Origin: Saccharothrix sp. S26 | Lineage (GTDB): Bacteria > Actinomycetota > Actinomycetes > Mycobacteriales > Pseudonocardiaceae | Direction: 5' to 3' | DNA length: 64,000 nucleotides | NCBI RefSeq assembly: GCF_021390395.1 | Contig: NZ_JAJUWT010000002.1 | Span: forward strand, 248,001-312,000 | Shown here: piece by piece, positions 17,691 to 26,772 of the stretch | Numbering within the stretch: position 1 is the first letter of the stretch | Layout: the number at the start of each line of letters is the position of its first letter | Notes under the pieces: generated by a model | The model's database searches: none | The model's input: the letters and a program-made list of their open reading frames with translations, nothing else | What the model was told of the DNA's origin: nothing | Position numbers and translations under genes: made by a program

Positions 17691-18956
17691 ATGTCCGAGC
17701 ACTTCAACACCTCCCTCGCGGAGTTCGACCCGGAGGTCGCCGACGCCGTCGCCGCCGAGCTGCACCGGCAGCAGAGCACGCTGGAGATGATCGCCTCGGA
17801 GAACTTCACGCCGGTGTCGGTGCTCCAGGCGCAGGGCTCGGTGCTGACCAACAAGTACGCCGAGGGCTACCCCGGCCGGCGCTACTACGGCGGCTGCGAG
17901 AACGTCGACGTGATCGAGCGGCTGGCGATCGAGCGGGTCAAGGCGCTGTTCGGCGCGGGTTTCGCGAACGTGCAGCCGCACTCGGGCGCGCAGGCCAACG
18001 CGTGCGCGATGTTCGCCCTGCTCCAGCCGGGCGACACGATCCTGGGCCTCGACCTCGCCCACGGCGGCCACCTCACCCACGGCATGCGGATCAACTTCTC
18101 CGGCAAGCTCTACAACGTGGTGCCCTACCACGTGTCGGCGGAGGACGGCCGGGTCGACATGGCCGAGGTGGAGCGGCTGGCGACCGAGCACCGGCCGAAG
18201 CTGATCGTGGCCGGCTGGTCGGCGTACCCGCGTCAGCTGGACTTCGCGGAGTTCCGGCGCATCGCCGACTCGGTGGGCGCGTACCTGATGGTGGACATGG
18301 CGCACTTCGCCGGCCTGGTGGCGGCGGGCCTGCACCCGAGCCCGGTGCCGCACGCCCACGTCGTGACGACGACCACGCACAAGACGCTCGGCGGCCCGCG
18401 CGGCGGCGTGATCCTGACCAACGACGCCGACCTCGCGAAGAAGATCAACTCGGCGGTGTTCCCGGGCCAGCAGGGCGGTCCGCTGGAGCACGTGATCGCG
18501 GGCAAGGCGGTGGCGTTCAAGCACGCCGCGTCCCCGGAGTTCGCCGACCGCCAGCGCCGCACGGTCGAGGGCGCGAAGATCCTCGCCGACCGGCTCTCGC
18601 AGCCCGACGCCGCCGCGGCGGGTGTGAAGGTGCTCACCGGCGGCACGGACGTGCACCTCGTGCTGGTGGACCTGGTGGCGTCCGAACTGGACGGCAAGCA
18701 GGCCGAGGACCGGTTGCACGAGGTCGGCATCACGGTCAACCGCAACGCGGTGCCCAACGACCCGCGCCCGCCGATGGTGACCTCCGGCCTGCGCGTCGGC
18801 ACGCCCGCGCTGGCCACCCGCGGCTTCGGCGCGGCGGACTTCACCGAGGTGGCGGACATCATCGCGGCGGCGTTGCAGCCCTCGCCGGACCTGGCCGAGC
18901 TGCGCGCGCGGGTCGAGGTGCTGGCCGCCAAGCACCCGCTGTACCCGACCCTGTGA
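17691..18956 (+). CDS. glyA: serine hydroxymethyltransferase
   Basis: A 421-residue PLP enzyme interconverting serine and glycine with tetrahydrofolate. The Schiff-base lysine is Lys231 in [40 protein letters not shown] and the [10 protein letters not shown] aspartate/histidine are all present. It is cotranscribed with gcvT under riboswitch control, joining the two folate-linked glycine reactions in one operon. A strong hairpin at 18989-19023 ends the unit. Confidence 0.96.
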   Translation: MSEHFNTSLAEFDPEVADAVAAELHRQQSTLEMIASENFTPVSVLQAQGSVLTNKYAEGYPGRRYYGGCENVDVIERLAIERVKALFGAGFANVQPHSGAQANACAMFALLQPGDTILGLDLAHGGHLTHGMRINFSGKLYNVVPYHVSAEDGRVDMAEVERLATEHRPKLIVAGWSAYPRQLDFAEFRRIADSVGAYLMVDMAHFAGLVAAGLHPSPVPHAHVVTTTTHKTLGGPRGGVILTNDADLAKKINSAVFPGQQGGPLEHVIAGKAVAFKHAASPEFADRQRRTVEGAKILADRLSQPDAAAAGVKVLTGGTDVHLVLVDLVASELDGKQAEDRLHEVGITVNRNAVPNDPRPPMVTSGLRVGTPALATRGFGAADFTEVADIIAAALQPSPDLAELRARVEVLAAKHPLYPTL

Positions 18957-18988
18957 ACCGCGACACGAAATAGGTCAGGCATGGCCGA

Positions 18989-19023
18989 GGTTGTCCCGTG
19001 CGCGATCCGCGCACGGGACAACC
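18989..19023 (+). terminator. perfect 16-bp stem-loop after glyA
   Basis: GGTTGTCCCGTGCGCG (18989-19004) is followed by the loop ATC and its exact reverse complement (19008-19023). It lies 32 bp after the glyA stop and 12 bp before the nitroreductase ATG. It may terminate the gcvT-glyA transcript or act as an operator or attenuator for the nitroreductase gene. There is no U-tract. Confidence 0.65.
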
Positions 19024-19035
19024 GAAAGAGGCACC

Positions 19036-19641
19036 ATGACCACGACCCTCGACACGCTGGCGCTCCCGCGTGAGGCACAGGACCTGCTGTTCCGCGAGGC
19101 CCGCACGGCCAACGCGTTCACCGACGAGCCGGTGACCGACGACGAGCTGCGCGCCGTGCACGACCTCGTGAAGTGGGGTCCGACGGCGATGAACAGCCAG
19201 CCGCTGCGCGTGGTGTACGTCCGCAGCCAGGAGGCCAAGGCCCGCCTCGCGCCGCACCTGTCGGAGGGCAACCGGGCCAAGACCGTCGCCGCCCCGGTCA
19301 CCGCGATCCTGGCCGCCGACACCGACTTCCACGAGCACCTGGCCACGACGTTCCCGCACTTCGCGGGCGCGAAGGCGGTGTTCGCCGACGACGCCCGGCG
19401 CACCGAGGCGGCCAGGACCAGCGCCCTGCTCCAGGCCGGCTACTTCATCATCGGCGTCCGCGCGGCCGGTCTGGCCGCCGGGCCGATGAGCGGCTTCGAC
19501 GCCGAGGGTGTGCGCCGCGAGTTCTTCGCCGACACCAACCAGCTGCCGCTGGTGATCGTCAACATCGGCCACCCGGACCACTCCGGCACCCACCCGCGCA
19601 ACCCGCGCCTGGGCTTCGACCAGGTCGTCCGGACCGTCTGA
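19036..19641 (+). CDS. nitroreductase family protein, malonic semialdehyde reductase (RutE)-like
   Basis: 201 residues starting at ATG 19036, with GAAAGAGG upstream. It has an FMN-binding nitroreductase fold with RTANAFTDEPVTDDELRAV, KWGPTAMNSQPLRVVYV, LLQAGYFIIGVRAAGLAAGPM and the late IGHPD. This pattern matches the RutE/HadB subgroup, which reduces malonic semialdehyde to 3-hydroxypropionate using NADPH. The substrate is inferred from the family only. The gene is preceded at once by the 16-bp hairpin and converges on a secreted-repeat gene. Confidence 0.82.
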   Translation: MTTTLDTLALPREAQDLLFREARTANAFTDEPVTDDELRAVHDLVKWGPTAMNSQPLRVVYVRSQEAKARLAPHLSEGNRAKTVAAPVTAILAADTDFHEHLATTFPHFAGAKAVFADDARRTEAARTSALLQAGYFIIGVRAAGLAAGPMSGFDAEGVRREFFADTNQLPLVIVNIGHPDHSGTHPRNPRLGFDQVVRTV

Positions 19642-19651
19642 CCGCTGCGGG

Positions 19652-19696
19652 ACGCCCGAATCCCCCGGCCAACCCCGGGCCGGGGGATCGGGGCGT
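19652..19696. terminator. bidirectional terminator hairpin
   Basis: ATCCCCCGGCC (19660-19670) pairs with GGCCGGGGGAT (19678-19688) around a 7-base loop, extended by an imperfect ACGCCCG/CGGGGCGT outer stem. It lies between convergent genes ending at 19641 and 19709. Confidence 0.75.
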
Positions 19697-19708
19697 GCCA
19701 CAGTGGAC

Positions 19709-20347
19709 TCACGCCGAGGGCGGTGGCGTCACCCCCGGCGGCAGGCACTCGACGTTGCGCTTGCCGTCGGGCTGCACGACGAACCAGGTGCCGCCGACGC
19801 CCTGGCCCTTCCACTGGCCGGGCGCCTCGTCCTTGGCGTAGGTGTAGAGCGGCCAGCCGTCCAGGGTCACCTGCTCGGAGCCGTCGGCCCGCTTCACCGT
19901 CGACACGAGCGCCGGGTCGACGCCCTGCAACTGCGGCGTGCCGTTGGACAGCACCGGAGGCCACGTCACCGCGCACTGGGCCTCGCAGTTGGACTTCGCC
20001 GGGTCCGGCGTGTCCTTGTCGAAGCGGTACAGCGTGCGGCCGTCGCCGTCCTGCACGACCTCGCCCATCTTGGGCACGCTCTTGCCCACCAACGTGACCT
20101 GCGGACCGGACGGCGCGGGCGCGGCCTGCGCCGCGGGCTCCTCCACGGGCGCCGCCTCCTCGCTGGTCGGAGGGGCCAGGGGCGTGGGGACGTCGCCGTA
20201 GTCGCCCTGGGCCGCCGCACCCACCTGCCCCGTCTGCGCGACCGTCCTGCCTTGCAGGCCGGTGGCGTTGGAAGTCCACACGACCAGCGCGAGCACGGCC
20301 GCCATGCCGCCCGCGACGGCGATGGCGATGCGGTTTCGTCGGATCAC
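19709..20347 (-). CDS. exported/membrane-anchored COG4315-type repeat protein
   Basis: 212 residues. GTG 20347 is chosen because GAGGAG (20354-20359 region) lies six bases upstream; an upstream TTG is the alternative. After an N-terminal membrane anchor and an Ala/Pro/Glu-rich linker come two copies of the secreted COG4315 (PF03640) repeat, seen as GRTLYRFDKDTPDPAKSNCE followed by CAVTWPPV, and later GWPLYTYAKDEAPGQWKGQG with WFVVQPDG. The function of this family is unknown. The two Cys around SNCEAQCAVTW may form a disulfide. Confidence 0.8.
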   Translation of the reverse strand: MIRRNRIAIAVAGGMAAVLALVVWTSNATGLQGRTVAQTGQVGAAAQGDYGDVPTPLAPPTSEEAAPVEEPAAQAAPAPSGPQVTLVGKSVPKMGEVVQDGDGRTLYRFDKDTPDPAKSNCEAQCAVTWPPVLSNGTPQLQGVDPALVSTVKRADGSEQVTLDGWPLYTYAKDEAPGQWKGQGVGGTWFVVQPDGKRNVECLPPGVTPPPSA

Positions 20348-20411
20348 GCTCAACTCCTCCTCGGTCCGTCAATCGCTCCACCGACGACTACGGCCCTCCC
20401 GCCGCCGCGGT

Positions 20412-22005
20412 TCAGCCGTCTCCGGGAGCGCCGGCCAGGACAGGGGTCCGCGACCACCCCAGCTCCCACTGCTGCGCCCGGCTCCGGTCGCACCGCCGCG
20501 TCGCCACCGCGCCGCCCTCCGCGGCCAGGCACCGGCTGAAGTCCCCTTCGGTGTGCAGCCGCACCCACCGCTCGTCGGCCGACGACTCGGCGACCCACGT
20601 CCCGGGCAGCCCGGAGATCGACACCTCGCACCCGTGCGCCGACTCGCCGACCGCCACGATCGACACCGCGGACGCGCCCCCCGCCTGGTACGCGCCCTGG
20701 TCGGCGTCGGCCAGGTGCGGCCCGGTGCCGTTGTTGCGGACCCGACCGCGCCACAGCTCGCCGCACGGCCGACGCCCCGGCAGGTCGTAGGGCCGGATCG
20801 ACCAACCGACGTCGTGGTCGGCGAGCGGTCGGCAGTCGCGCCGGAAGATCTGGACGTGCTCCTCCGGCCGCCCGCCCTGGTGGGCCAGGCACCCGCCGGC
20901 GCCCCGGTTCTCGACCACCACGACGTGCGGCGCCTGGCCGCGGATGCGCCGCAGCCGCCACGACTGGTGTTCGTCTCCCGGCCGGCAGAGCTGGAAGTGC
21001 TGGTCGGTGTCCGGCTCGCCGGCCGCGGTCAGGCACAGGTCGGCCCGCACGCTGCTGCGGATCGTCCAACCGCCGCCCGCCGGCGCCGGCACCACGTGGT
21101 GGCCGGGGTTGTCGGAGTCCGCGCAGTCCATTGGTAGATGTCCTCGCCGATCTTCTCCGAATCGTCCGGATGGGTATAGGCCCCGTTGCGGGAGAGGTAT
21201 TTCCCGGTCATCCGGTTGACCACCTGGGCGAGGAATTCCCGATCGGCGGTGAATTACGCGCCGATGCCGCTCACCTCCGCGCCACGCGTGCCGGGCGCGT
21301 CCGCGGTGAACGTCCACAACGACAGCGCGGCGATCGCCGGGACGACTGCCGCCACCACGCGCCCGCGTGCCGCGGTCCGGGCCGACACCGGCGGGTAGGG
21401 GTCGTCCGGCAGGCCGACCCACGCGGTGGCGGTGGTGTCCTTGACCTTCACGTCGACCGGCCGGAACGTGCGCGGGTCGACGACCCGGCTGTGCCGCGCC
21501 ACCTCGTCGTGGATCCACGACGAGAGCACCAGCGCCACCACCCCGGACGACCGCGCGAGGGCGTCCCTGACCTGCCCGGCGTCGACCAGGCGGAACGCCA
21601 GGTTGATCGACGCGGACGTGTAGCCGTGGCGGTCCGGGTGCACCTCGCCCGCGTGCACCGCCAGGCGCACCCGCACCCGTTCCGCCGCGTGGTGCGTGGC
21701 GTTGTGCTCGGCCAACGCCCCGGCCAGCGCGGTCGGCAGCCGCTCGACCACGAGCGCCTTCGGCACCTCCGGCGGCACCAGCACGAAGACGCCGTCGCCG
21801 CGGTCCTCCCGGTGGCACTGCTCCCACGGATGCCGGATTCGCGGAACGCCCGCCGCAACGACCGGTAGAGCGCGGCCCGGACCACGAGTTGATCCGCATT
21901 CGTGCGGCTTTCGTGGGTAAATTTCTCCACGTCGACCACGATCATGGTTCGGTGCAACGCGCGCGTGTCGTCCGACTCCACGACCTCACCATAAAGCCGC
22001 GCCAA
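20412..22005 (-). pseudogene. broken cyclase-like / beta-trefoil gene (two frameshifts and one stop)
   Basis: Reading continues across three frames. From about 22005 to 21830 the product includes HRTMIVVDVEKF and LRRAFRESGI. One missing base near 21830 shifts it into a frame with VLVPPEVPKALVVERLP, VRLAVHAGEVH and ASINLAFRLVD, the nucleotide-cyclase-like domain common in actinomycete effector proteins. A TAA at 21254-21256 interrupts this frame, which then continues (FTADREFLAQVVNRMTGKYL). A second missing base near 21135 leads to a C-terminal domain with QSWRL and QQWELGW, the QxW pattern of ricin-type beta-trefoils. Restoring one base at each site gives a coherent protein of about 520 residues. 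Neighbouring genes are intact, so real decay is favoured over assembly error. Confidence 0.75.
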
Positions 22006-22085
22006 AGGTGCCGCGCGCCGATCACGGCACGCCCGCTCCTTTCACCCGGCCCCGGGAACCCGCACGGGGGACATAGGGTGTCCCG

Positions 22086-24146
22086 GTGGGCAACGAGATC
22101 TCCTTCCCGCGCCAACACGCGCGCACCCAGCGGTTCACCCTCGGCGCACCCCGGACGTTCACCGTGGCGCCGGACGGCTCGAAGGTGTACTTCCTCCGCA
22201 CCGCCACGGCCACGAGCCGGGCGAACGGCCTGTGGGCGTTCGACACCGCGACCCGCGCCGAGACGCTGCTGGCCGACCCCGGCGTGCTGCTGACCGATCC
22301 CGAGGACCTGTCCCCGGAGGAACGGGCCCGCCGGGAGCGCACCCGCGAGTCGGCCGCCGGCATCGTCGGCTACGCCACCGACAGCGCCGCCCGGCAGGTC
22401 GTGTTCGCCTTGTCCGGCAGGCTGTTCGTGGTCGAGCCGGCCACCGCCGCCGTGCGCGAGCTGCCGGTCGCCGGCGCGGCCATCGACCCCCGGCTGGACC
22501 CGACCGGCCGCAAGGTCGGCTACGTGGCCGACGGCGCGCTGCACGTGGTGGACCTGGAGACCGGCGCGGACCGGGTCGTCGCGGCGCCGGACGGCCCGGA
22601 CGTCACGTGGGGCCTCGCGGAGTTCATCGCGGCCGAGGAGATGGGCCGTTACCGGGGTTACTGGTTCTCCCCGGACGGCGAGCACGTGCTGGCCGCCCGC
22701 GTGGACAACGGGCCCGTGCCGCGCTGGCACATCGCCGACCCGGCGAACCCCGGCACGCCCGCCGCCGAGATCGCCTACCCCGCCGCGGGCGAGGCCAACG
22801 CGGTGGTGGAACTGGCCGTCTTCGGGGCCGGCCGGACCGACGTGACGTGGGACCGCGAGGCGTTCCCGTACGTCACCACGGTCTCGTGGACCTCGCACGG
22901 CAAGCCGCTGGTGCAGGTGCAGTCGCGCGACCAGCGCCGGGTGCTGGTGCTGGCCGTCGACGTGGCGACCGGGTCCACCGAGGTCGTCGCCGACGACACC
23001 GACCCGCACTGGCTGGAGGTCGTGCCGGGCGCGCCGCGCTGGACCCCGGCCGGCGAGCTGCTGCGCGTGCTGCCGGTCGGCGACGCGAACCGGCTCGTGG
23101 TCGGCGACCGGCCGTGGACGCCGGACGGCTTCCAGGTCCGCTCGGTGCTCGACGTGGCCGAGGACGGCGTGCTGCTCACCGCGTCCACGGACGACCCCAC
23201 CCAGACGCACGTGTTCCTGGTCGACGCCGACCACGTCACCCGAGTGTCCACACAGGACGGTGTGCACGGCGCGACCCGCGGCGGCGGCGTGCTGGTGCTG
23301 TCCCGCTCGTCGATGGACCACTTCGGGCCGGAGGTCACCGTGTCCACCGGTGGCGGGATCGGCTCGTTCGCCGAGACGCCCGTGCTGACGCCCGACGTCC
23401 GGCTGCTCACCGTCGGCGAACGCGACCTGCGGGCGGCGCTGCTGTTCCCGCGCGACCACGTGCCGGGCACCAAGCTGCCCGTGCTGCTCGACCCGTACGG
23501 CGGCCCGCACGCCCAGCGCGTGGTGTCGGCCCGCAACGCCTACCTGACCTCGCAGTGGCTGGCCGACCAGGGTTTCGCGGTCCTCGTCGTGGACGGCCGC
23601 GGCACGCCCGGTCGCGGTCCGGCGTGGGAGCGGGAGATCGCGTTCGACTTCGCCGGGGCCACCCTGGAGGACCAGGTGGACGCGCTGCACGCGGTCGCGG
23701 CGACCGAACCCGACCTCGACCTGGCCCGCGTCGGCATCCGCGGCTGGTCCTACGGCGGCTACCTGGCGGCGCTGGCCGTGCTGCGCCGCCCGGACGTGTT
23801 CCACGCGGGCATCGCGGGCGCGCCGGTCACCGACTGGCGGCTCTACGACACCCACTACACCGAGCGCTACCTGGGCCACCCGGCCGAGAAGCCCGAGGTG
23901 TACGAGGCCAACTCGCTCATCGCCGACGCGCCGAAGCTGGAGCGCCCGCTGATGATCGTGCACGGCCTGGCGGACGACAACGTGGTGGCCGCGCACACCC
24001 TGCGCCTGTCGTCGGCGCTGCTGGCCGCCGGCCGGCCGCACACCGTGCTGCCGCTGTCCGGCGTGACCCACATGACCCCGCAGGAACAGGTGGCCGAGAA
24101 CCTGCTCCTGCTCCAGGTCGACTTCCTGCGCCGCGCCCTGGCCTGA
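22086..24146 (+). CDS. S9 family peptidase (dipeptidyl peptidase IV-like)
   Basis: 686 residues starting at GTG 22086. An N-terminal beta-propeller domain of the DPP IV type contains LAEFIAAEEMGRYRGYWFSPDG, which carries the paired glutamates that bind the substrate N-terminus. The C-terminal alpha/beta hydrolase has Ser555 in GWSYGGYLAAL, Asp in VHGLADDNV and His in GVTHMTPQEQ. No signal peptide is seen, so it is probably cytoplasmic. It likely releases X-Pro/Ala dipeptides. It is monocistronic and ends at a strong convergent hairpin. Confidence 0.92.
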   Translation: MGNEISFPRQHARTQRFTLGAPRTFTVAPDGSKVYFLRTATATSRANGLWAFDTATRAETLLADPGVLLTDPEDLSPEERARRERTRESAAGIVGYATDSAARQVVFALSGRLFVVEPATAAVRELPVAGAAIDPRLDPTGRKVGYVADGALHVVDLETGADRVVAAPDGPDVTWGLAEFIAAEEMGRYRGYWFSPDGEHVLAARVDNGPVPRWHIADPANPGTPAAEIAYPAAGEANAVVELAVFGAGRTDVTWDREAFPYVTTVSWTSHGKPLVQVQSRDQRRVLVLAVDVATGSTEVVADDTDPHWLEVVPGAPRWTPAGELLRVLPVGDANRLVVGDRPWTPDGFQVRSVLDVAEDGVLLTASTDDPTQTHVFLVDADHVTRVSTQDGVHGATRGGGVLVLSRSSMDHFGPEVTVSTGGGIGSFAETPVLTPDVRLLTVGERDLRAALLFPRDHVPGTKLPVLLDPYGGPHAQRVVSARNAYLTSQWLADQGFAVLVVDGRGTPGRGPAWEREIAFDFAGATLEDQVDALHAVAATEPDLDLARVGIRGWSYGGYLAALAVLRRPDVFHAGIAGAPVTDWRLYDTHYTERYLGHPAEKPEVYEANSLIADAPKLERPLMIVHGLADDNVVAAHTLRLSSALLAAGRPHTVLPLSGVTHMTPQEQVAENLLLLQVDFLRRALA

Positions 24147-24156
24147 GACGACGGAC

Positions 24157-24185
24157 GGGGCCGTCCCCGCGAGGAGGACGGCCCC
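24157..24185. terminator. convergent terminator hairpin
   Basis: GGGGCCGTCC (24157-24166) pairs with GGACGGCCCC (24176-24185) around a 9-base loop, between the S9 peptidase and the polyamine operon. Confidence 0.8.
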
Positions 24186-24199
24186 GGTCACGCCTGGTG

Positions 24200-25042
24200 T
24201 CAGGCCAACGAGTGGCGCACCAGGTACGGCGGGATCGAGTTGCCGACCAGGGCCAGGTCGTCGATCGTCTCCGGCTGGTAGCCGCACGCGGGCAGGCGCT
24301 CGACCATCAGCGCGGTCGGGTCGGCCACCTCGTCGGCGCGCCCGAACAGGTACGCCCACTCGTGCTCGTCGGAGCCGTAGTACGCGACCGTGCCGAACAC
24401 CTCGTTGAACCGCTGCCACATGCGGATCAGCGTGGTGTTGCGCCACATCGTCTGGCAGCCCGCCTGGGACACCACGACGCCGCCCGGCGTCAGCAGCGCC
24501 TTGCACAGCGCCAGGAACTCGGCGCCGTACAGCCGGTTGTGCTGCGCCTCCTCCTCGCGCTCGTCGGGCAGGTCCACCAGGACGATGTCGTAACGCTCGG
24601 ACGTCGTCCGGATGTACTCGTAGCCGTCGATGTACTGCACGCGGATCGGGCCTTCGCCCTTCTCCGCCAGCGCCAGCTCGTCGAGCGTGTAGCCGTAGGG
24701 CAGGTGCTCGGCGCACAGCCGCACGGCCTGCGAGTCGATGTCGATGTGGTCGACCACCGACGCGCCCGCGGCCACCGCCATCTGGCACACCACGCCCTCC
24801 GACGACCCGATGACCAGCACGCGGTCGACGCGGTCGGCCAGCAGCAGCGCCGGGACCATCAGCGCCTCGTGGTAGGTCAGCTGGCTGAACTCGGTGCTCT
24901 GCCGGTCGTCGTCGCAGAACAGCGACAGCCCCTGGGCGGTGCGGGCGATCACCAGGTGCTGGAACTCGGTGCGCGTGTCGACCACGACCTCCGAGACGTC
25001 CCAGTGCCTGGTCATGCCGGCCGCGAGTGGTTCGCGGATCAA
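24200..25042 (-). CDS. speE: spermidine synthase-like aminopropyltransferase
   Basis: A 280-residue polyamine aminopropyltransferase. SpeE features are QSTEFSQLTYHEALMVPAL (substrate gate), VLVIGSSEGVVCQMA (AdoMet-type Rossmann loop), HIDIDSQAVRLC and the catalytic-region DIVLVDLPDE. It moves an aminopropyl group from decarboxylated AdoMet to putrescine. Its ATG overlaps the stop of the AdoMet decarboxylase gene (ATGA, 25039-25042), so both are coupled in one operon. Confidence 0.87.
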   Translation of the reverse strand: MIREPLAAGMTRHWDVSEVVVDTRTEFQHLVIARTAQGLSLFCDDDRQSTEFSQLTYHEALMVPALLLADRVDRVLVIGSSEGVVCQMAVAAGASVVDHIDIDSQAVRLCAEHLPYGYTLDELALAEKGEGPIRVQYIDGYEYIRTTSERYDIVLVDLPDEREEEAQHNRLYGAEFLALCKALLTPGGVVVSQAGCQTMWRNTTLIRMWQRFNEVFGTVAYYGSDEHEWAYLFGRADEVADPTALMVERLPACGYQPETIDDLALVGNSIPPYLVRHSLA

Positions 25043-25452
25043 GACGCTTTCTCCTCACCGACGAGCGCCGGGACGCGGTGGCCCCGGCTGATCATGTCCG
25101 TCCGCGCCGACACCGCACCCAGGGCCTCGGCCAACAACTGCACCGCGAGCGCGGGCTTGGCACGCGTACCGCACGTGAACACGTCCACGAACACGGCACC
25201 GACTTCCGGGTACGTGTGGATGGACGCGTGCGACTCCGACAACAGGGCCAGCACGGTGACCCCTTGCGGCTCGAACTGCTTGGAGACCACCTCCAACACC
25301 GTGGCGTCAGCCTGGGTGAGCGCCTCGCCGAGCGCGTGTCGCAGGAACTGCTCGTCGTCGAGCAGTTCCGGGCTCACGCCTTCGAGCTCGGCGAGCACGT
25401 GCTGTCCTGCGAACAAGCCAACCGGCTCGGATTCGCACGGGAGTTCGGACAT
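25039..25452 (-). CDS. speD: S-adenosylmethionine decarboxylase proenzyme
   Basis: 137 residues starting at ATG 25452, with GGAGTG upstream. It belongs to the small prokaryotic class, which self-cleaves to form a pyruvoyl cofactor. The cleavage motif SESHASIHTYPE is present (Glu73-Ser74 in this numbering), and Ser74 would become the pyruvoyl group. The conserved Cys is in DVFTCGTRAKP. It supplies decarboxylated AdoMet to the overlapping speE. Confidence 0.92.
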   Translation of the reverse strand: MSELPCESEPVGLFAGQHVLAELEGVSPELLDDEQFLRHALGEALTQADATVLEVVSKQFEPQGVTVLALLSESHASIHTYPEVGAVFVDVFTCGTRAKPALAVQLLAEALGAVSARTDMISRGHRVPALVGEEKAS

Positions 25453-25507
25453 CAATCACTCCAAACATCTTCAGGAGGGGGCACAGCAGCGGACAGCAGG
25501 GGCGCGC

Positions 25508-26677
25508 TCATCGCACGCAGTGCGTGGCCAACGGCGGGAAGCCGTTGAACGCCACCGACGAGTAGCTGGCCGTGTAGGCGCCCGCGCCGAGCAGGTCGAC
25601 GTGGTCGCCCGCGCGCAGGTCCAGCGGCAGCTCGTAGCACGTGTTCTGGTACAGCACGTCGTCCGCGTCGCACGTGGGACCGGCCAGCACGACCGGGCCG
25701 ACGGGGCCACCGTCCTTGCTGGTGACCAGCGGGTACGCGATGGCCTCGCCCTCGGTCTCCGCGAGGCCGCCGTAACGGCCGATGTCGAGGAAGACCCAGC
25801 GGCGTTCGTCCGAATAGGACTTTCGGGACACCAGCACCACTTCGGAGCGGATCAGGCCCGACTCCGCCACGATAGCGCGTCCCGGCTCGATCATCACCTC
25901 GGGCGTGAAGTCGCCGAAGTGGCGGGCGATGGCCGCGGTGATGGCGGCGGCGTACTCCGCCAGCGGCGGCGGCTGCGTCAGGTAGCCCGCGGGCAGGCCG
26001 CCGCCCAGGTTGACCGTGGTCGGCGAGAGGCCCTCGGCGCGCAGCTTGCCGATGACGTCGGCGGCGTCGGCGATCGCGCCGTCCCAGCCGTGCGGGTCGA
26101 GCTGTTGCGACCCCGCGTGGAATGCCACGCCCAGCGGAACGAGGCCCAGTTGGGCGGCCAACCGCAGGAGATCCGTCGCCATCTCGGGCGAGCAGCCGAA
26201 CTTCTTGCCGAACGGGTAGGTGGAACCCTTGCTGTTGACCAGGATCCGCAGCAGCACCGACGCGCCGGGCGCGTGCTCGGCCAGCGCGCGCACGTCCTGT
26301 TCGCTGTCGGACACGAAGAGTCGCACGCCGCGCCCGTGGGCGTAGGCGATGTCCCGTGCCTTCTTGATCGGGTTGCTGTAGGAGATCGCCTCCGGCGCCG
26401 CGCCGCGGGCCAGGCACAGGTCGATCTCGGCGGGGCTGGCGACGTCGAAGCTCGACCCCTCGGCGGCCAGCAGCCCGACCACGTCGGGCGTCGGGTTGGC
26501 CTTGACCGCGTAGAAGATCCCCACCCGCGGCAGCGCCGCGCGGATCGCCGCGAACCGGTCGCGCACCGTCGGCAGGTCGATGACCAGGCAGGGCGTGTCC
26601 GGTTGGTCGTGGTCCAGGAAACGACGAATACGAGCCATTGCCTCGCGGAGCCGTTCGTCGGCAAAGCTCGTCGTCAT
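25508..26677 (-). CDS. PLP-dependent ornithine/diamino-acid decarboxylase (group IV)
   Basis: 389 residues starting at ATG 26677. It has an alanine-racemase-fold N-terminus with the PLP lysine Lys59 in IFYAVKANPTPDV, HAGSQQ, the phosphate-binding VNLGGGLPAGY and MIEPGRAIVAESG. The C-terminal beta domain has AGPTCDADD with the catalytic Cys, and SYSSVAFNGFPP. This pattern is that of eukaryotic-type ornithine decarboxylase and makes putrescine. Lysine or arginine cannot be fully excluded as substrate. It is the first gene of the operon with speD and speE. Confidence 0.9.
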   Translation of the reverse strand: MTTSFADERLREAMARIRRFLDHDQPDTPCLVIDLPTVRDRFAAIRAALPRVGIFYAVKANPTPDVVGLLAAEGSSFDVASPAEIDLCLARGAAPEAISYSNPIKKARDIAYAHGRGVRLFVSDSEQDVRALAEHAPGASVLLRILVNSKGSTYPFGKKFGCSPEMATDLLRLAAQLGLVPLGVAFHAGSQQLDPHGWDGAIADAADVIGKLRAEGLSPTTVNLGGGLPAGYLTQPPPLAEYAAAITAAIARHFGDFTPEVMIEPGRAIVAESGLIRSEVVLVSRKSYSDERRWVFLDIGRYGGLAETEGEAIAYPLVTSKDGGPVGPVVLAGPTCDADDVLYQNTCYELPLDLRAGDHVDLLGAGAYTASYSSVAFNGFPPLATHCVR

Positions 26678-26772
26678 CTCGCTAGGGGTCCCCCTCCGCA
26701 ACCGTGATCAGGCACGGTCTGACCGTGTTCGGGCACGGCCGTCCACTCTAGGTGGTGCGGGCGAAAAATGCG

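Noticed and set aside
21942-25058. Reverse open frame of 1038 residues across the S9 peptidase and speE
   Set aside because: It is a non-coding frame opened by high GC; the peptidase and spermidine synthase frames have intact active sites.
22232-26707. Forward open frame of 1491 residues
   Set aside because: It runs through genes on both strands and contains no domain; it is a GC artefact.
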